Source of the DNA: CAYRYU01 sp964428355
Lineage (GTDB): Bacteria; Muiribacteriota; Ozemobacteria; Ozemobacterales; Ozemobacteraceae
NCBI GenBank assembly: GCA_964428355.1
Contig: CAYRYU010000036.1
Coordinates: 1-63,663 of the forward strand
Direction: 5' to 3'
Length of the DNA stretch: 63,663 bases
This document shows positions 8,343 to 18,672 of this stretch, piece by piece. The notes under the pieces were generated by a model, which was not told the DNA's origin, did not search any database, and saw nothing but the letters and a program-made list of their open reading frames with translations. Position numbers and translations under genes: made by a program. Each line of letters starts with the position of its first letter. The stretch's first letter is position 1.

Positions 8343-9077
8343 ATGTTGATGCTCATCAGCGATGTTCACGGCCAGTTCGAAGTTGTTAACAAGCAGATTG
8401 AGCATGCGGAGAAGGTTTTGAAGAAAACGGTCTCCGAGGTGATCATCCTGGGGGATGTCGGGATCTTCGAGCCGGGTCTCGCGGATTTCTTCATCAAGGA
8501 GGGCCAGCGTTTCCCAAGGCCGGTTTCATTCATCGAGGGGAATCACGAGGACTTCAACCAATTTGGAAGTCTTGTCGCACGTTACTCCGAATACCTGACC
8601 CACCTTCCGAAGGCCTCGATTCAGAAGAAACTTGGATACAGCTTCTTATGTCTGGGGGGATCCGCCTACATGGATTCCCTGAACACCCCAATGCTCTCCG
8701 AAATCCGGAGCCACGAGATCGAAAGGTGTCTGGGGTTCGACCGAACGTCGGTCGACATCCTCCTGACGCATGATTGCCCGACGGGAATAGGGGTCCCAAA
8801 CACCGAAGGGTTGGAACACTACGGTCCTCCCGGCTTTCCCGGAAGCGACAAACTCCTTGCCCATTTCTCCCCAAGGTTGTGGATTTTCGGCCATCACCAC
8901 AAGTGGTTTCAGAAGGAAATCGGAAGCAGCCGCTTTTTCGGGCTTTCCCTCAGCTGGGAAGGATACGGTCTTCTCGGGGATGATTTTCGATTCGAGATCG
9001 TCCTGAACCGGGTGGAGCAGGGGAAGACCTCCTGGTTGACGCGACTGTGGCGATTCATTCTTCCCTCTTCGACCTGA
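8343..9077 (+). CDS. calcineurin-like metallophosphoesterase
   Basis: 244 aa. All five metal/active-site blocks are present: SDVHG, GDVG, GNHED, THDC and GHHH, in the order expected for the calcineurin-like fold. ATG 8343 is preferred, with GGGAGA 6 nt upstream; a TTG at 8325 overlapping the previous stop is possible but has no RBS. No signal peptide, so cytoplasmic. Substrate is not evident; family members hydrolyse phosphomonoesters, cyclic nucleotides or dinucleotides. Co-transcription with the DUF294 sensor suggests a linked signalling role, which is inference. Confidence 0.88.
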   Translation: MLMLISDVHGQFEVVNKQIEHAEKVLKKTVSEVIILGDVGIFEPGLADFFIKEGQRFPRPVSFIEGNHEDFNQFGSLVARYSEYLTHLPKASIQKKLGYSFLCLGGSAYMDSLNTPMLSEIRSHEIERCLGFDRTSVDILLTHDCPTGIGVPNTEGLEHYGPPGFPGSDKLLAHFSPRLWIFGHHHKWFQKEIGSSRFFGLSLSWEGYGLLGDDFRFEIVLNRVEQGKTSWLTRLWRFILPSST

Positions 9078-9152
9078 GTCTGGACGGCCTGAAGTCCTTT
9101 CCTAAGCGACTTCGCGAGGGGGAAGAAAAAAAGGGGGACCCTTTGCTTCGAC

Positions 9153-12100
9153 TCAGCCTTCCCCGCGTGACCGCTCGATGTGGACAAGGGACCGCTTGGC
9201 ATCCTTGGCAAGGATACTCGTCGCATCGAGTTCGATGACCTTGTTGTATTCCTCGACAGCCTTGTCGAACATGTTCTTGACACGGTAGATGCTCGCGAGC
9301 CGGAAGTGCGCTTCGGTGTAGTTCGGGTCGAGCTGGATCGCCTTCCGGTATTCGTTCATCGCCTCGTTCTTCATGTTCACGTCGTAATTCTCGTTGTAGG
9401 CTTCCCCGAGCTCGAAGTGGCCGCGGGCGTTGTTCTCGTCGACCTTGAGCGCTTTCTTGCAGATGGCGATCGCCTCTTCGTACATGTGTTTACCCGAGAT
9501 CGACTGCTTGTTGTAGACGATCTTCAGACCCCAGTACGGCCAGAGGTTGTTCGGGTCGGTCGAGTTGGCCTGCTTGAAGTAGTAGACGGCCCACTGCTGC
9601 TCCTCTTCGGAGGGGGTGAAGCCGGCGCTGAGCGTTATGTATGCGTAACCGAGCGCGTAACTGGCCATGGCGTCTTTCGGGTTGGCCTCGACCTTGGCTT
9701 TCGCCTCGGAGATGATCTGGAAAAACTGCTTGTTCCGGTTCTCGTCCTTCGAATACATCTCCTTGTACATATCGATGATCTTGGTATTGTAATCGCCGTT
9801 GGAGGGTTCGAGCTCGATCAGCTGCCTGAGCTCCGATAGAGCTTCCTGGTAGCGTTTCTGCTGGGAATAGAGGTCTGCCAGCTTCCGGTGGATCTGGATG
9901 TTCTCCGGGTCGAGTTCCAGGATCTTCTTGAAGGTGGTCTCCACCTCCTCGAACATGTTGCGACGGTAGTAGACCTTTCCCAGTTCGGTCAGGGCGAAGA
10001 GGTTGTTGGCTTCCAGCGAAAGGACTTTCTCGAAACACTGGATGGACTGTGAGATGGCGTCTTCCTCGGGAATCGAAAGGTCGAGACCTTTGGAGACGAA
10101 CAACCCCAGTTCGAGGAAGTCGAGCGGGGTCTGGTTGGTCTCCGCCGCGCTCCGGATCGCTGCGTTGAACTCGTTCAACTCGTCGGGATTGGAGAAATTG
10201 TTCAGGGCCTTGAACTTCAGCTGAGTGATGAACTGGATACGGACATTGACGTTCGTAGGGTAGTTGGCTTTCGCGGTCTTCAGTGCCTCGACGGCTTCGA
10301 CGATCTTGCCTTTGCGGGTGTAGAGATCGCCGAGGCGGAGGGTGAGGTCCTTGTATTTCCCTTCCGTATCGTTCTGCAATGCGTTTTCGAGTTCGAACGT
10401 CGCCTCATCGTACATGTGCTTCGATTCGTACAGACGACCCAGATTGTAGCGTGCATCGAGGTTCCGCGTGTCGAGGTCAATGACGCTGTCGTAATGCATG
10501 ATCGCGGCGTCGATGTCCCCCTGTTTCTCGGCTTCCTGTGCGCGTTGCATGGCTTCGGAGATTTCCTGGCCCTTCTGCGTCGCGCTCAGGTTTGCGAAGA
10601 AGTCGGATGCGATCGGGTTGCCCGCATCGATGTCGATGACCTTCTGGAACCATTTCCGGGCCGAATCGAAATCCTGTTTTTCCCGGTAGAGAACCCCCAG
10701 CTGGAGGACCGGGGTCATCTGTGTGGGATCGACCTGGTGGGCGGCCTCGAACCGCTCGATCGCCTCGTCGACCCAGCCCTTGGCCTGGAAGATCTCGCCA
10801 AGCATGATCAGGCCGTCCAGATGGTTGGGCTCATTGGAGAGGAGCTCCTGGAGTTCCATTGAGGCGTTATCGGGCTGCTCCTCTTTCAGGAAGCATTTTG
10901 CGAGAGTGATGTAGACTTCGAGGAAATCGGGTTTGATTTCTTTGGCTTTCTGGAGGCACTCCAGTGCCCGGTCGAACAGCTGCTGCTCGAGGTTGATCTC
11001 CCCGAGTTCGTACCAACCGACGTGGTTGTCAGGAGAAAGCTGCAAGACGTTCTCGAACTCGAGGATTGCGTTCTTGAACATCCCGCGCTCACGGTAGATG
11101 CGGGCTTGTTTGAGGGCCTCGTCAGCCTGGCCGAGGACCTTCAGCCGGACGAGCTCGTCGTAATTCGTTTTGGCCTGGAGATGGAGGGGGTCGATCCGGA
11201 GAACCTGTTCGAATTCGGCGAGGGCTTCGGGTGTTTTTTCCTTGGCCTTGAGGGCGAGCCCCATCTCGAAGTGGGCGAGTGTGCACTGGGGATCGAGCTT
11301 GATTGCTTCCCTCAACTCGGTGATCCCGTTCTCGGTCATCGTCTCGTCGTTGAACGAAGCGCCCATCATCAGATAGATGCGGCCCAGCTCTGCGTGGCCA
11401 ACCGCGTCCTGGGGGTGGTCCTTGAGGACGTCCTTGAATGCCATGGTGGCCTGGTCGAGAAGGTTGGCGATCGTATAGACGCGGCCGAGCTGGATCCGGG
11501 CTTCCAGGTTCTTGGGGTCCTGGTTGAGCAACTGCTTGAGCTCGAGGATTGCCATTTCGTGTTCGCCGGACTTTGCATAGGCTTCCGAGATGATTCGCGA
11601 AACCTCGTTGTCGTTGGGGAAGGTCTGTCTCAACTCCTTCATCAACTCGATGGCTTCGGGGAAACGCTCCTGGGCAAGGAACAGCCTGCCCATTTCCAGT
11701 GCGACTTCCAGGTTCTGGGGGGCAACCGTCCTGGCCTGGTTGAGGATCTCGAGGGCTTCGGCATCCATCTTCTGACCAAGGTATACCTTCGAAAGAGTGA
11801 TATAGTTCTCGATCTTTTCGGGGTCCTGTTGGCGCAGGTTCTCGAGTTCCTGGATAGCTCCATTAGGGTTGTTCGCGGCGAGGTAGATCTCCACGAGCCT
11901 GGTGACGATCTTCGAATCCCCGGGGGCGAGTTCCCGGGCCTGCTGGAGACAACTGCCCGCCTCCTCGAATTTCCCTGTCTGTTGGAGAAGGCTTCCCAAC
12001 TCCAGGAAAAGCATGGGCTCCTTGGCTCCAAGGGAGATCGCCTGTTTGAGGGAGGCGATCTGGTCATCGTTCCGGCCCAGTTGCTTGTACAGCTGACCGA

Positions 12101-13760
12101 GTTGGATATGGGTTTCGAGGTTGTTCGGATCCGTTTTCAGGATGCAATTGTAGGATTCGATGACCTTTTCGTTGAGACCTTTCTCCCGGTAAAGCTCGAC
12201 CAGCATATGGTGAGGGGAGAGGTCCTCCGGATTCAACTCCAGGGCTTTTTTGAAGGCCGTAATGGCCTCGTCGTTCTGCCCCAGTTCCTGATAAAGCTTT
12301 CCCAGCTTCAAAGCGAAGGTTTGCGAAGGCGAAACCTTGAGGAGGGTCCGGAGGGTCGAAATGGCTTCCTTTTTCAATCCGGCCTGGGATTGCAGGCCTT
12401 CAAGGTCGGTCAGGAGCTCGACGTTTTCCGGGTCGGTTTCGAGCAGATGCTCCACGGCCTGGATTTCCTCCGCCACGAGTCCTTTGGCGCGGTAGATCGT
12501 CCTCAGCTCCCCCTTGATGTCGGTCCGTGTGGGGTCGAGGTCGAGAACACGCCCGTAGTAGGCGTTGGCTTCCTCCATCATGTTCTTGTCGCGGTATGCG
12601 CGGGCAAGGATGAGAAAGAGGTTGGGGTCATCCGATCTGGCGAGGGAAAGTGCCTCGAGTGCGTCGATGCACGAGGTAGGGTTCGCACCCATCAGGACGA
12701 GCTCGTAGATCTTCTCCTGGACGGGAACATTCTCGGGATCGGCACGGAAACTCTTGTAGTAGCACTCCAGGGCCTTGTCGAACCTTCCCGACCCTTCGTA
12801 GGCCTGGGCAAGGTTCATCAGGATCTCTGAAGAATCGGTTTCAAGACCCACGATGGCTTCGAACTCCTTGACCTGGTCGTCGAAGGCTCCCTTCGAGCCA
12901 TAGAGGTTCGCAAGCTGGTAGCGGATCTCGAGCCACTCGGGCTTCAACCGGACGATCTCCTTGAACTCATCGATCGCGCGGTCGGGATTGTCGAGACGTT
13001 GCCACAACTTCCCGCACCGGTAGTAGACTTCGATGTTGTCTTTCTCGAGTTCCTTGACAGACTGGTATTTCTGTAGCGCTTCCTCGAGCTTTCCCTTGGT
13101 TTCGAGGTCCTGGCCGATTCTGAAGTGGACGAGAGGGTTGTCAGGGTTGAGCTGCTCCGACTTCTTGTATTCCAGCAACGCGTCGTTGTACTGGCCGTTC
13201 AGGTTGTAGGCTTCTCCGAGCTCGAAACGCAGCTGTGCGTTGTCGGGGTTCTGGGCGAGTGCGGAGTTGTACAGTTCGATCGCTTTTGCCACATTGTCGT
13301 TGTTGATCTGGATCCGGGCAAGTTCGATGATCGCCTCGGAAAACTTCGGCTGGACCTCGAGTGCCTTCGAGAAGCTGTCCTCGGCTTCCTGATACCGCCC
13401 CTTCCCGAGATGAAGGCGTCCAAGCTCGAAAAGGAGTGTGGCATCGTGGGGATTCGATTTCAGCGCACGGGAAAACATCTCAATCGCACGGTCAGGTTTC
13501 CCAACCGTCACGTAAAGCTGGCCAAGGGTTCGGAAAGCGGGGAAATCGGACGGGGAAAGCTTCACCACTTCCTCGAAAGCCTTGATGGCTTCCTCGTTCT
13601 GCCCAAGGGTACGGTGGCAATCCCCCTTCAGTTTGATGGCTTCGGTCGAGTCGGGTTTCTCCGCAAGGACTTGCGCCAGGGATTGGCTGGCCTTCTCGTA
13701 ATCTCCAAGGTCGAAGTACGTCTTTCCCTTTTCGAGAAGGATTTCCCATCGGCTAATCAT
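9153..13760 (-). CDS. giant TPR protein (1535 aa)
   Basis: 1535 aa made almost wholly of tetratricopeptide repeats of 34 residues, with the usual pattern of small residues at 8, 20 and 27 and Pro at 32 (for example PDNAQLRFELGEAYNLNGQY). Length allows about 40 repeats in tandem. There is no signal peptide, membrane helix or catalytic domain. The spacing loosens near residues 1090-1130 and 1340-1440. AAGGAG lies about 9 nt before ATG 13760. It is last in the run uppP-ftsK-TPR-TPR, 70 bp after the other TPR gene. TPR superhelices bind protein partners; scaffold for an envelope or division complex is an inference from the operon. Confidence 0.92.
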   Translation of the reverse strand: MISRWEILLEKGKTYFDLGDYEKASQSLAQVLAEKPDSTEAIKLKGDCHRTLGQNEEAIKAFEEVVKLSPSDFPAFRTLGQLYVTVGKPDRAIEMFSRALKSNPHDATLLFELGRLHLGKGRYQEAEDSFSKALEVQPKFSEAIIELARIQINNDNVAKAIELYNSALAQNPDNAQLRFELGEAYNLNGQYNDALLEYKKSEQLNPDNPLVHFRIGQDLETKGKLEEALQKYQSVKELEKDNIEVYYRCGKLWQRLDNPDRAIDEFKEIVRLKPEWLEIRYQLANLYGSKGAFDDQVKEFEAIVGLETDSSEILMNLAQAYEGSGRFDKALECYYKSFRADPENVPVQEKIYELVLMGANPTSCIDALEALSLARSDDPNLFLILARAYRDKNMMEEANAYYGRVLDLDPTRTDIKGELRTIYRAKGLVAEEIQAVEHLLETDPENVELLTDLEGLQSQAGLKKEAISTLRTLLKVSPSQTFALKLGKLYQELGQNDEAITAFKKALELNPEDLSPHHMLVELYREKGLNEKVIESYNCILKTDPNNLETHIQLGQLYKQLGRNDDQIASLKQAISLGAKEPMLFLELGSLLQQTGKFEEAGSCLQQARELAPGDSKIVTRLVEIYLAANNPNGAIQELENLRQQDPEKIENYITLSKVYLGQKMDAEALEILNQARTVAPQNLEVALEMGRLFLAQERFPEAIELMKELRQTFPNDNEVSRIISEAYAKSGEHEMAILELKQLLNQDPKNLEARIQLGRVYTIANLLDQATMAFKDVLKDHPQDAVGHAELGRIYLMMGASFNDETMTENGITELREAIKLDPQCTLAHFEMGLALKAKEKTPEALAEFEQVLRIDPLHLQAKTNYDELVRLKVLGQADEALKQARIYRERGMFKNAILEFENVLQLSPDNHVGWYELGEINLEQQLFDRALECLQKAKEIKPDFLEVYITLAKCFLKEEQPDNASMELQELLSNEPNHLDGLIMLGEIFQAKGWVDEAIERFEAAHQVDPTQMTPVLQLGVLYREKQDFDSARKWFQKVIDIDAGNPIASDFFANLSATQKGQEISEAMQRAQEAEKQGDIDAAIMHYDSVIDLDTRNLDARYNLGRLYESKHMYDEATFELENALQNDTEGKYKDLTLRLGDLYTRKGKIVEAVEALKTAKANYPTNVNVRIQFITQLKFKALNNFSNPDELNEFNAAIRSAAETNQTPLDFLELGLFVSKGLDLSIPEEDAISQSIQCFEKVLSLEANNLFALTELGKVYYRRNMFEEVETTFKKILELDPENIQIHRKLADLYSQQKRYQEALSELRQLIELEPSNGDYNTKIIDMYKEMYSKDENRNKQFFQIISEAKAKVEANPKDAMASYALGYAYITLSAGFTPSEEEQQWAVYYFKQANSTDPNNLWPYWGLKIVYNKQSISGKHMYEEAIAICKKALKVDENNARGHFELGEAYNENYDVNMKNEAMNEYRKAIQLDPNYTEAHFRLASIYRVKNMFDKAVEEYNKVIELDATSILAKDAKRSLVHIERSRGEG

Positions 13761-13830
13761 GCGACCAGACTCCTTGTAATTCGGTGATTGAATTCATGGC
13801 TGGGTCGGTGTCGAGAATTCGGCACCCCTC

Positions 13831-16800
13831 TCAACCTCCTGCACTCTGCAGTTGATCGGCCTGCTCGAAAGCCTTGAGGGCTTCCTCTTTGTTCCCGAGC
13901 TTCTGGTGGGCCTTTCCGAGCAGGAAGAAGACGTCCGGGGTCTTTGCGCCTTTGCCTATCGCATTCTGGAGCTCGGCCAGGGCTTCGGGGAATTTGCCTT
14001 TCTCGAGGTAGTCCGCTCCGAGTTTGAGAAGGATTTCCGTGTTCTCCGCCATGAGGGATTTGGCCTTTTCGAAGGCTCCGGTGGCCTTCTCACGGTCGTT
14101 GATCTCCTCGTAGGCTTTCCCCAGCCGGAAGAAAGCCTCCCCGTTGGTGGGGGTGAGGTTCACCGATCGCTTGAGGCAGTCGATGGCCTCCTTGGTCATG
14201 GCGTTTTCCAGGTAGAGGCTCCCGAGCTCGAAGAACACCTCGGGGTGGTTGGAGTCGAGGTTGATGACTTTCTTGAACTCATCGATCGCCTCGGAGATCT
14301 TGAACTTCTTGCGGAAAGCCTTCCCAAGCTCGAAGTGCGCCCGGCTGTTCGTCGGATACAGCGAAATCGCCTTGCGGTAGAGGTTTACCATCTTGTCGTA
14401 GAACTGCTTTTCCCAATAGATGCCTCCGAGGGCGTAGATGCACTCGATCAGGTCCGCGGTCAGGTGGAGGGCCTGCTCGTACCTTTCCATCGCCTGGTCT
14501 GGCTGTTGGAGGTTCTTGTGGGCTTCGCCCAGCTCGAAATGGAATAGCGCGTTCCTCGGTGCGAGCTCTACGGCCTTGCTGTAAAGCTCCTGCATCTTGG
14601 AAAAGTCGCCCTTGATCTTGTACCTGGCTCCCAGGCGGTAAATGATGTTCACGTTTCCGGGCTTGTATTGGAGCGCCTGCTCGAACGCCTTGATCGCGCC
14701 GTCGGTGTCATCCAGCTTTTCGCACGCCTCCCCCAGTTCACTGAAAACGGAGTAGTTGTCGGCGTCGAGTTCGATGGCCTTCTCGAAGAAGGTCTTGGCC
14801 TTCGGCCAGTCTTCGAGATGGCTGTAGATGGTTCCCAGGCGTTGGTAGACATCGACATAGTCGCTCTGGATCTCGAGCGCCCGCTGGAACATCTCGATCG
14901 CCTTCTGGAACTCGCCCTCGCGGTAGTAGACATCTCCCAGTTCGTAATGGATGACGGCGTTGTTCCGGTCCAGTTCGGTGGCACGGAGAAACTCGCTGAT
15001 GGCTTCGGGGGAATTTCCCTTGTCTCGGAGGTGGCGGCCAAGTTCGAGGTGCGCCCTGGAATTGTCCGGCTGGAGATCGATGACCTTTCGGTACTCCGAG
15101 ATGGCTTCCTCGAGGTGCCCCTGGGTGGAACAGATCACGCCCAGCTCGAAGTGGGCGGCGCCGTTGTTGGGGTCGAGGGAGATTACCTTGCGGTAGGAAT
15201 CGACGGCTTCGTCGATGATTCCCTGGCTCGCGTAGGCTTTTGCAAGCTCGATGTTGACCGCCGAATCGTCGGGGGAGAGCTTGAGGGCTTCCTTGAACTC
15301 CCCGATCGCCTTGTCGACCCGGCCCTTGTTGATGTAGGCCTTGCCCAGTTCAAAGTGGGGGAGAGGATTTTGCGGGGAAATGTCGATGGATGCCAGGAAT
15401 CTTTCGATGGCAAGGTCGAGATTGCCCTGCTTCTTGTGGAGGAGACCCATCATCGTGACGATCTCGGGGTTCTCCGGTTCGTTCTTCAACGCCGCCTCCA
15501 ACTCGAGAAGTGCGTCGGACAGCATGTTGAGATTGTCGTAGACCTTGGCGAGTTCGAAGTGGATGAGGGGGTTCTGGGGGTCGGTGACGAACACCTTCTT
15601 GTAATACTTCGCCGCGTCCTGCCATTTTCCCTGGCTCGAATAGATCTTCCCGAGCCGGATAAGGGCATCGGTCCGCTCCTCGTTGATCTCGGCGACTTTC
15701 AGATACTCGTCGAGGGCTTTGTCCAATTCGCCCATGTGGTAGTGGGATTCGGCAAGCTTGAACCGGGCGGTCTGGTTCTGGGGCTCGAGTTCGGCAAGGC
15801 GTCGGAATGTTCCCGCCGCGGCCTCATACATCTCGAAACCGTAGTAGAGTTCGCCGAGGGCCGCAAGAGCATCGGAAAGGTTCGGATCGATGGCGAGACC
15901 TGCCTTGAACTCCTCCATGGCCTCCCGGGACTTGTCCTCGGCCTGGAAAACCTCGGCAAGGCGGATGTGGGCCTTCGCCGAGTTGGGCCTGACGGTGATC
16001 GCGGTCTTGAACGCCTGGACGGCCTTTGGATAGGACTGCTTCGAAAAGTAGATCTCCCCGAGCTCCATGTGTGAATCGAAATTCTGGGGGTCGATCTGGA
16101 CGACTGCGTGAAGTGAATTGAGTGCCTTGTCGAAAAGATCGCGGGTGATGAAGATGTGGGCCAGTGCCATGTGCCCGGCGGTGTGCCTGGGATCGATCCT
16201 GACGACCTTGGCGAACTCGTCCTCGGCCTTGTATATCTGGTTCGTCCTCTCGTAGAGCCGGGCCAGCCGTTCATGGGCAACGAGGTGGTCAGGGTTGATC
16301 TCGATCGCCTTGAGATACTCGCGTTCAGCGAGATCGAATGCCTTCTGCCTCTCGAGGGTCTCGGCGTATTCGAGCACGGCGTCGGAATTGCGGGGTTCCC
16401 GCTTGAGGATCGTCTCGAGGATTCCCTGGGCTTCGGGCCACTTGGAAACCTCCTTGTACAAAGCCGCCAACCTGAATTGGATCGGGGTGGGGATTTCCGC
16501 AAGATTTGCGGCGGTGGTGTATTCCTTGACCGCCTCGTCATACTGGTGCTTCTGATGAAGGATGCTTCCGATCAGGAAATGGGCTTGCGAGTTCCCCGAG
16601 TCCAGTTCGAGGACGCGGCGGAACCGGATCATGGCAGGCTCGAGCTGGCCTTCCGCGAGGGTGATCTCTCCTATGGCCATGTGGGCATCGATGTAATCGA
16701 GATCGAGTTCGACGGCTTTCCGGAGATTGCTCAGGGCTTTCTCGGTCTGCTTGATCTCCTTGTTGACCATTCCCAGTTCGAAGTAACCCCGGGCAAAGTT

Positions 16801-18672
16801 CGGATTGATGCGGATCACCCGCTGGTAGAGCTTGATCGCATCCTCGAACTGCCGTGCCGAGACACGGATGTCGGCCATGCTGAAATACGAGAAGATGAAT
16901 GTCAGATCTTTCTGGACGGAAAGATTGAGGTTCTCCATCGCCTTGTCGATCTGGCCGATCTTCTTGTACACCTCACCGAGTTCATAGTAGCCCCGGGGGT
17001 CTTCGGGATCCATTTCGACGACTCTCCGGCAGGCCTCGACGGCTTCCTCGAGAAGGGGAGATGCTCCGGGGAGGGGCGTCAGGTATGCGTCTTTCAGGCC
17101 CCAGTAGGCGAATTTCAACGAGGGGTCCAGGTTGATCGCCATCTGGTAACCGTTCAGCGCTTGTTCCAGCCTCTCTTCCTGTTTCTCCGGGATCTGGGAA
17201 GGAAGATTCTGACAGGCATAGGCAAGCGCGAAATGGGCGCTGGGGCTTTGTGAATCGACCATCGCGGCACTCTTGAACTGTTCTATGTACCGGTCGAAGA
17301 GCGTTTCCACATCCCTCTGCGACTGGTTTTGGATCTTGTACAGGTTGATCTGGCTGACGATCGCCTGAGGGCTTGCAGGGTCGATGGCCAGCGCTTTCTG
17401 GTAGCATTCGAAGGCCTCGGAATACTGGCGTCGCTTCGTGAAGATATTGCCCAGCTCCAACCAGGCGCCGTGGGGGGTGGCTTCCTTGAAGAACCGGAGC
17501 TTGTTGAAAATGTAACCTTCCTGGTAGGTCTCGATACGCTGCTTCGAGGCAAGTTCGATGATCGTCCGGAAACGTGATGCGGCGAGGTCGAGCATCCCGT
17601 TGAGATGGTAGATTCTTCCCAGCCGGTAATGGGCGAAGATGTTCGTGGGGTTCAGGGAAAGGCCCTGCTGGTAGGTCTCGATCGCCTGGTCGTAGTTGGC
17701 CTTCTGCTCGTGGATGAACGCGACCCGGAAGTATGCCGGGGCGTAGAGGGGGTCCAGTTCGAGGGCGCGTTTGTAGGAATCCTGGGCTTTCTGGAGAATG
17801 CTTTCGTCGATCATGGTGTGTTCGACCTGGGCGAGGATGTAGCACTCCCCGAGCTCGAAGAAAAGTCTCGGATGATCCTGGATGACCTCGATCGCGTGGA
17901 TCAGCTGTTGCGTCGCGAGGTCGTAGGAGTTGTCGTAGAAGTAGATGTCCTTAAGGCCAAGATGGGCCCAGAGGTTCTTCTCGTTGATCTCCAGCGCCCG
18001 CTCGAGGAGGGTCCTGGCTTCGAGCCGCTGAAGCTTGAATTTCTCGACATCGGGGGAATGGAGGATCAACAAAATGAAACCCATTATGCAGTTGGCCGTG
18101 GACTGGCTTTCGAGCACCCGGATCTCCTCGCGGAGTTTCAGGGTGATCTCCTCGTAAAGCTTCTCCTTGTGAGGGAGATGGGAGAACATGGCCCGATATT
18201 GGAGAATGAGCTTGATCCAGATTTCCCCGTTGTCCGGGTCGATTTTCAGGACCTTCTTGAAACACGAGATCGCCTCGTCGAAGATTCCCTGCTGGGAATA
18301 GATGTTCCCGAGCGCCAGCTGGATCTGGGGGTTTTCCGCGTCCAGGATCAACCCCTTCCGGAAATCCAGGAGTGCGCGGTCGAGATCCCCTTTGTTCATT
18401 AGGATGTTGGCTTGGGAGATATAGAGCTGGATTCTTTCCTTCTTCTCTTCTTCCGAAAAACGCAAAGCCCGCTCCTGGAGAAGTACCAGTTCGTTCTGTT
18501 CGGCCATTTTCTTCAAGGAAGACAGGTATTCCCTGGAAGCCTTGCCGATTTCCTGGAAAATGCAGCCGGAGAAGGCGGGGTTGTAGAAAATGCACTTTTC
18601 AAGGAGACAGGGCTGATCCGACCGCTCCAGACCTGCTGAGAGCCCCAGAAAGGGGCATATGATCTTGGTCAT
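13831..18672 (-). CDS. giant TPR protein with Cys-containing N-terminus (1613 aa)
   Basis: 1613 aa. Residues 1-40 hold four cysteines (C7, C23, C28, C38 approximately: IICPFLG, QPCLLEKC, FSGCIF) that could bind a metal or Fe-S cluster. A charged helical segment at about 45-85 follows, then TPRs from about residue 80 to the end with short irregular insertions at about 170-200 and 460-520. It resembles the downstream 1535-aa protein but lacks its own exported or enzymatic domain. Its ATG overlaps the ftsK stop as ATGA, so it is translationally coupled to ftsK. Function unknown; a cytoplasmic scaffold is most likely. Confidence 0.92.
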   Translation of the reverse strand: MTKIICPFLGLSAGLERSDQPCLLEKCIFYNPAFSGCIFQEIGKASREYLSSLKKMAEQNELVLLQERALRFSEEEKKERIQLYISQANILMNKGDLDRALLDFRKGLILDAENPQIQLALGNIYSQQGIFDEAISCFKKVLKIDPDNGEIWIKLILQYRAMFSHLPHKEKLYEEITLKLREEIRVLESQSTANCIMGFILLILHSPDVEKFKLQRLEARTLLERALEINEKNLWAHLGLKDIYFYDNSYDLATQQLIHAIEVIQDHPRLFFELGECYILAQVEHTMIDESILQKAQDSYKRALELDPLYAPAYFRVAFIHEQKANYDQAIETYQQGLSLNPTNIFAHYRLGRIYHLNGMLDLAASRFRTIIELASKQRIETYQEGYIFNKLRFFKEATPHGAWLELGNIFTKRRQYSEAFECYQKALAIDPASPQAIVSQINLYKIQNQSQRDVETLFDRYIEQFKSAAMVDSQSPSAHFALAYACQNLPSQIPEKQEERLEQALNGYQMAINLDPSLKFAYWGLKDAYLTPLPGASPLLEEAVEACRRVVEMDPEDPRGYYELGEVYKKIGQIDKAMENLNLSVQKDLTFIFSYFSMADIRVSARQFEDAIKLYQRVIRINPNFARGYFELGMVNKEIKQTEKALSNLRKAVELDLDYIDAHMAIGEITLAEGQLEPAMIRFRRVLELDSGNSQAHFLIGSILHQKHQYDEAVKEYTTAANLAEIPTPIQFRLAALYKEVSKWPEAQGILETILKREPRNSDAVLEYAETLERQKAFDLAEREYLKAIEINPDHLVAHERLARLYERTNQIYKAEDEFAKVVRIDPRHTAGHMALAHIFITRDLFDKALNSLHAVVQIDPQNFDSHMELGEIYFSKQSYPKAVQAFKTAITVRPNSAKAHIRLAEVFQAEDKSREAMEEFKAGLAIDPNLSDALAALGELYYGFEMYEAAAGTFRRLAELEPQNQTARFKLAESHYHMGELDKALDEYLKVAEINEERTDALIRLGKIYSSQGKWQDAAKYYKKVFVTDPQNPLIHFELAKVYDNLNMLSDALLELEAALKNEPENPEIVTMMGLLHKKQGNLDLAIERFLASIDISPQNPLPHFELGKAYINKGRVDKAIGEFKEALKLSPDDSAVNIELAKAYASQGIIDEAVDSYRKVISLDPNNGAAHFELGVICSTQGHLEEAISEYRKVIDLQPDNSRAHLELGRHLRDKGNSPEAISEFLRATELDRNNAVIHYELGDVYYREGEFQKAIEMFQRALEIQSDYVDVYQRLGTIYSHLEDWPKAKTFFEKAIELDADNYSVFSELGEACEKLDDTDGAIKAFEQALQYKPGNVNIIYRLGARYKIKGDFSKMQELYSKAVELAPRNALFHFELGEAHKNLQQPDQAMERYEQALHLTADLIECIYALGGIYWEKQFYDKMVNLYRKAISLYPTNSRAHFELGKAFRKKFKISEAIDEFKKVINLDSNHPEVFFELGSLYLENAMTKEAIDCLKRSVNLTPTNGEAFFRLGKAYEEINDREKATGAFEKAKSLMAENTEILLKLGADYLEKGKFPEALAELQNAIGKGAKTPDVFFLLGKAHQKLGNKEEALKAFEQADQLQSAGG

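Noticed and set aside
11022..12830. 602-codon open frame on the plus strand inside the 1535-aa TPR gene
   Set aside because: It lies antisense to a clear TPR gene, has no RBS and its product (long runs of Val/Leu/Asp/Glu) is the reverse-frame image of GC-rich TPR codons. The 14668-16074 and 16156-17253 frames are the same effect.
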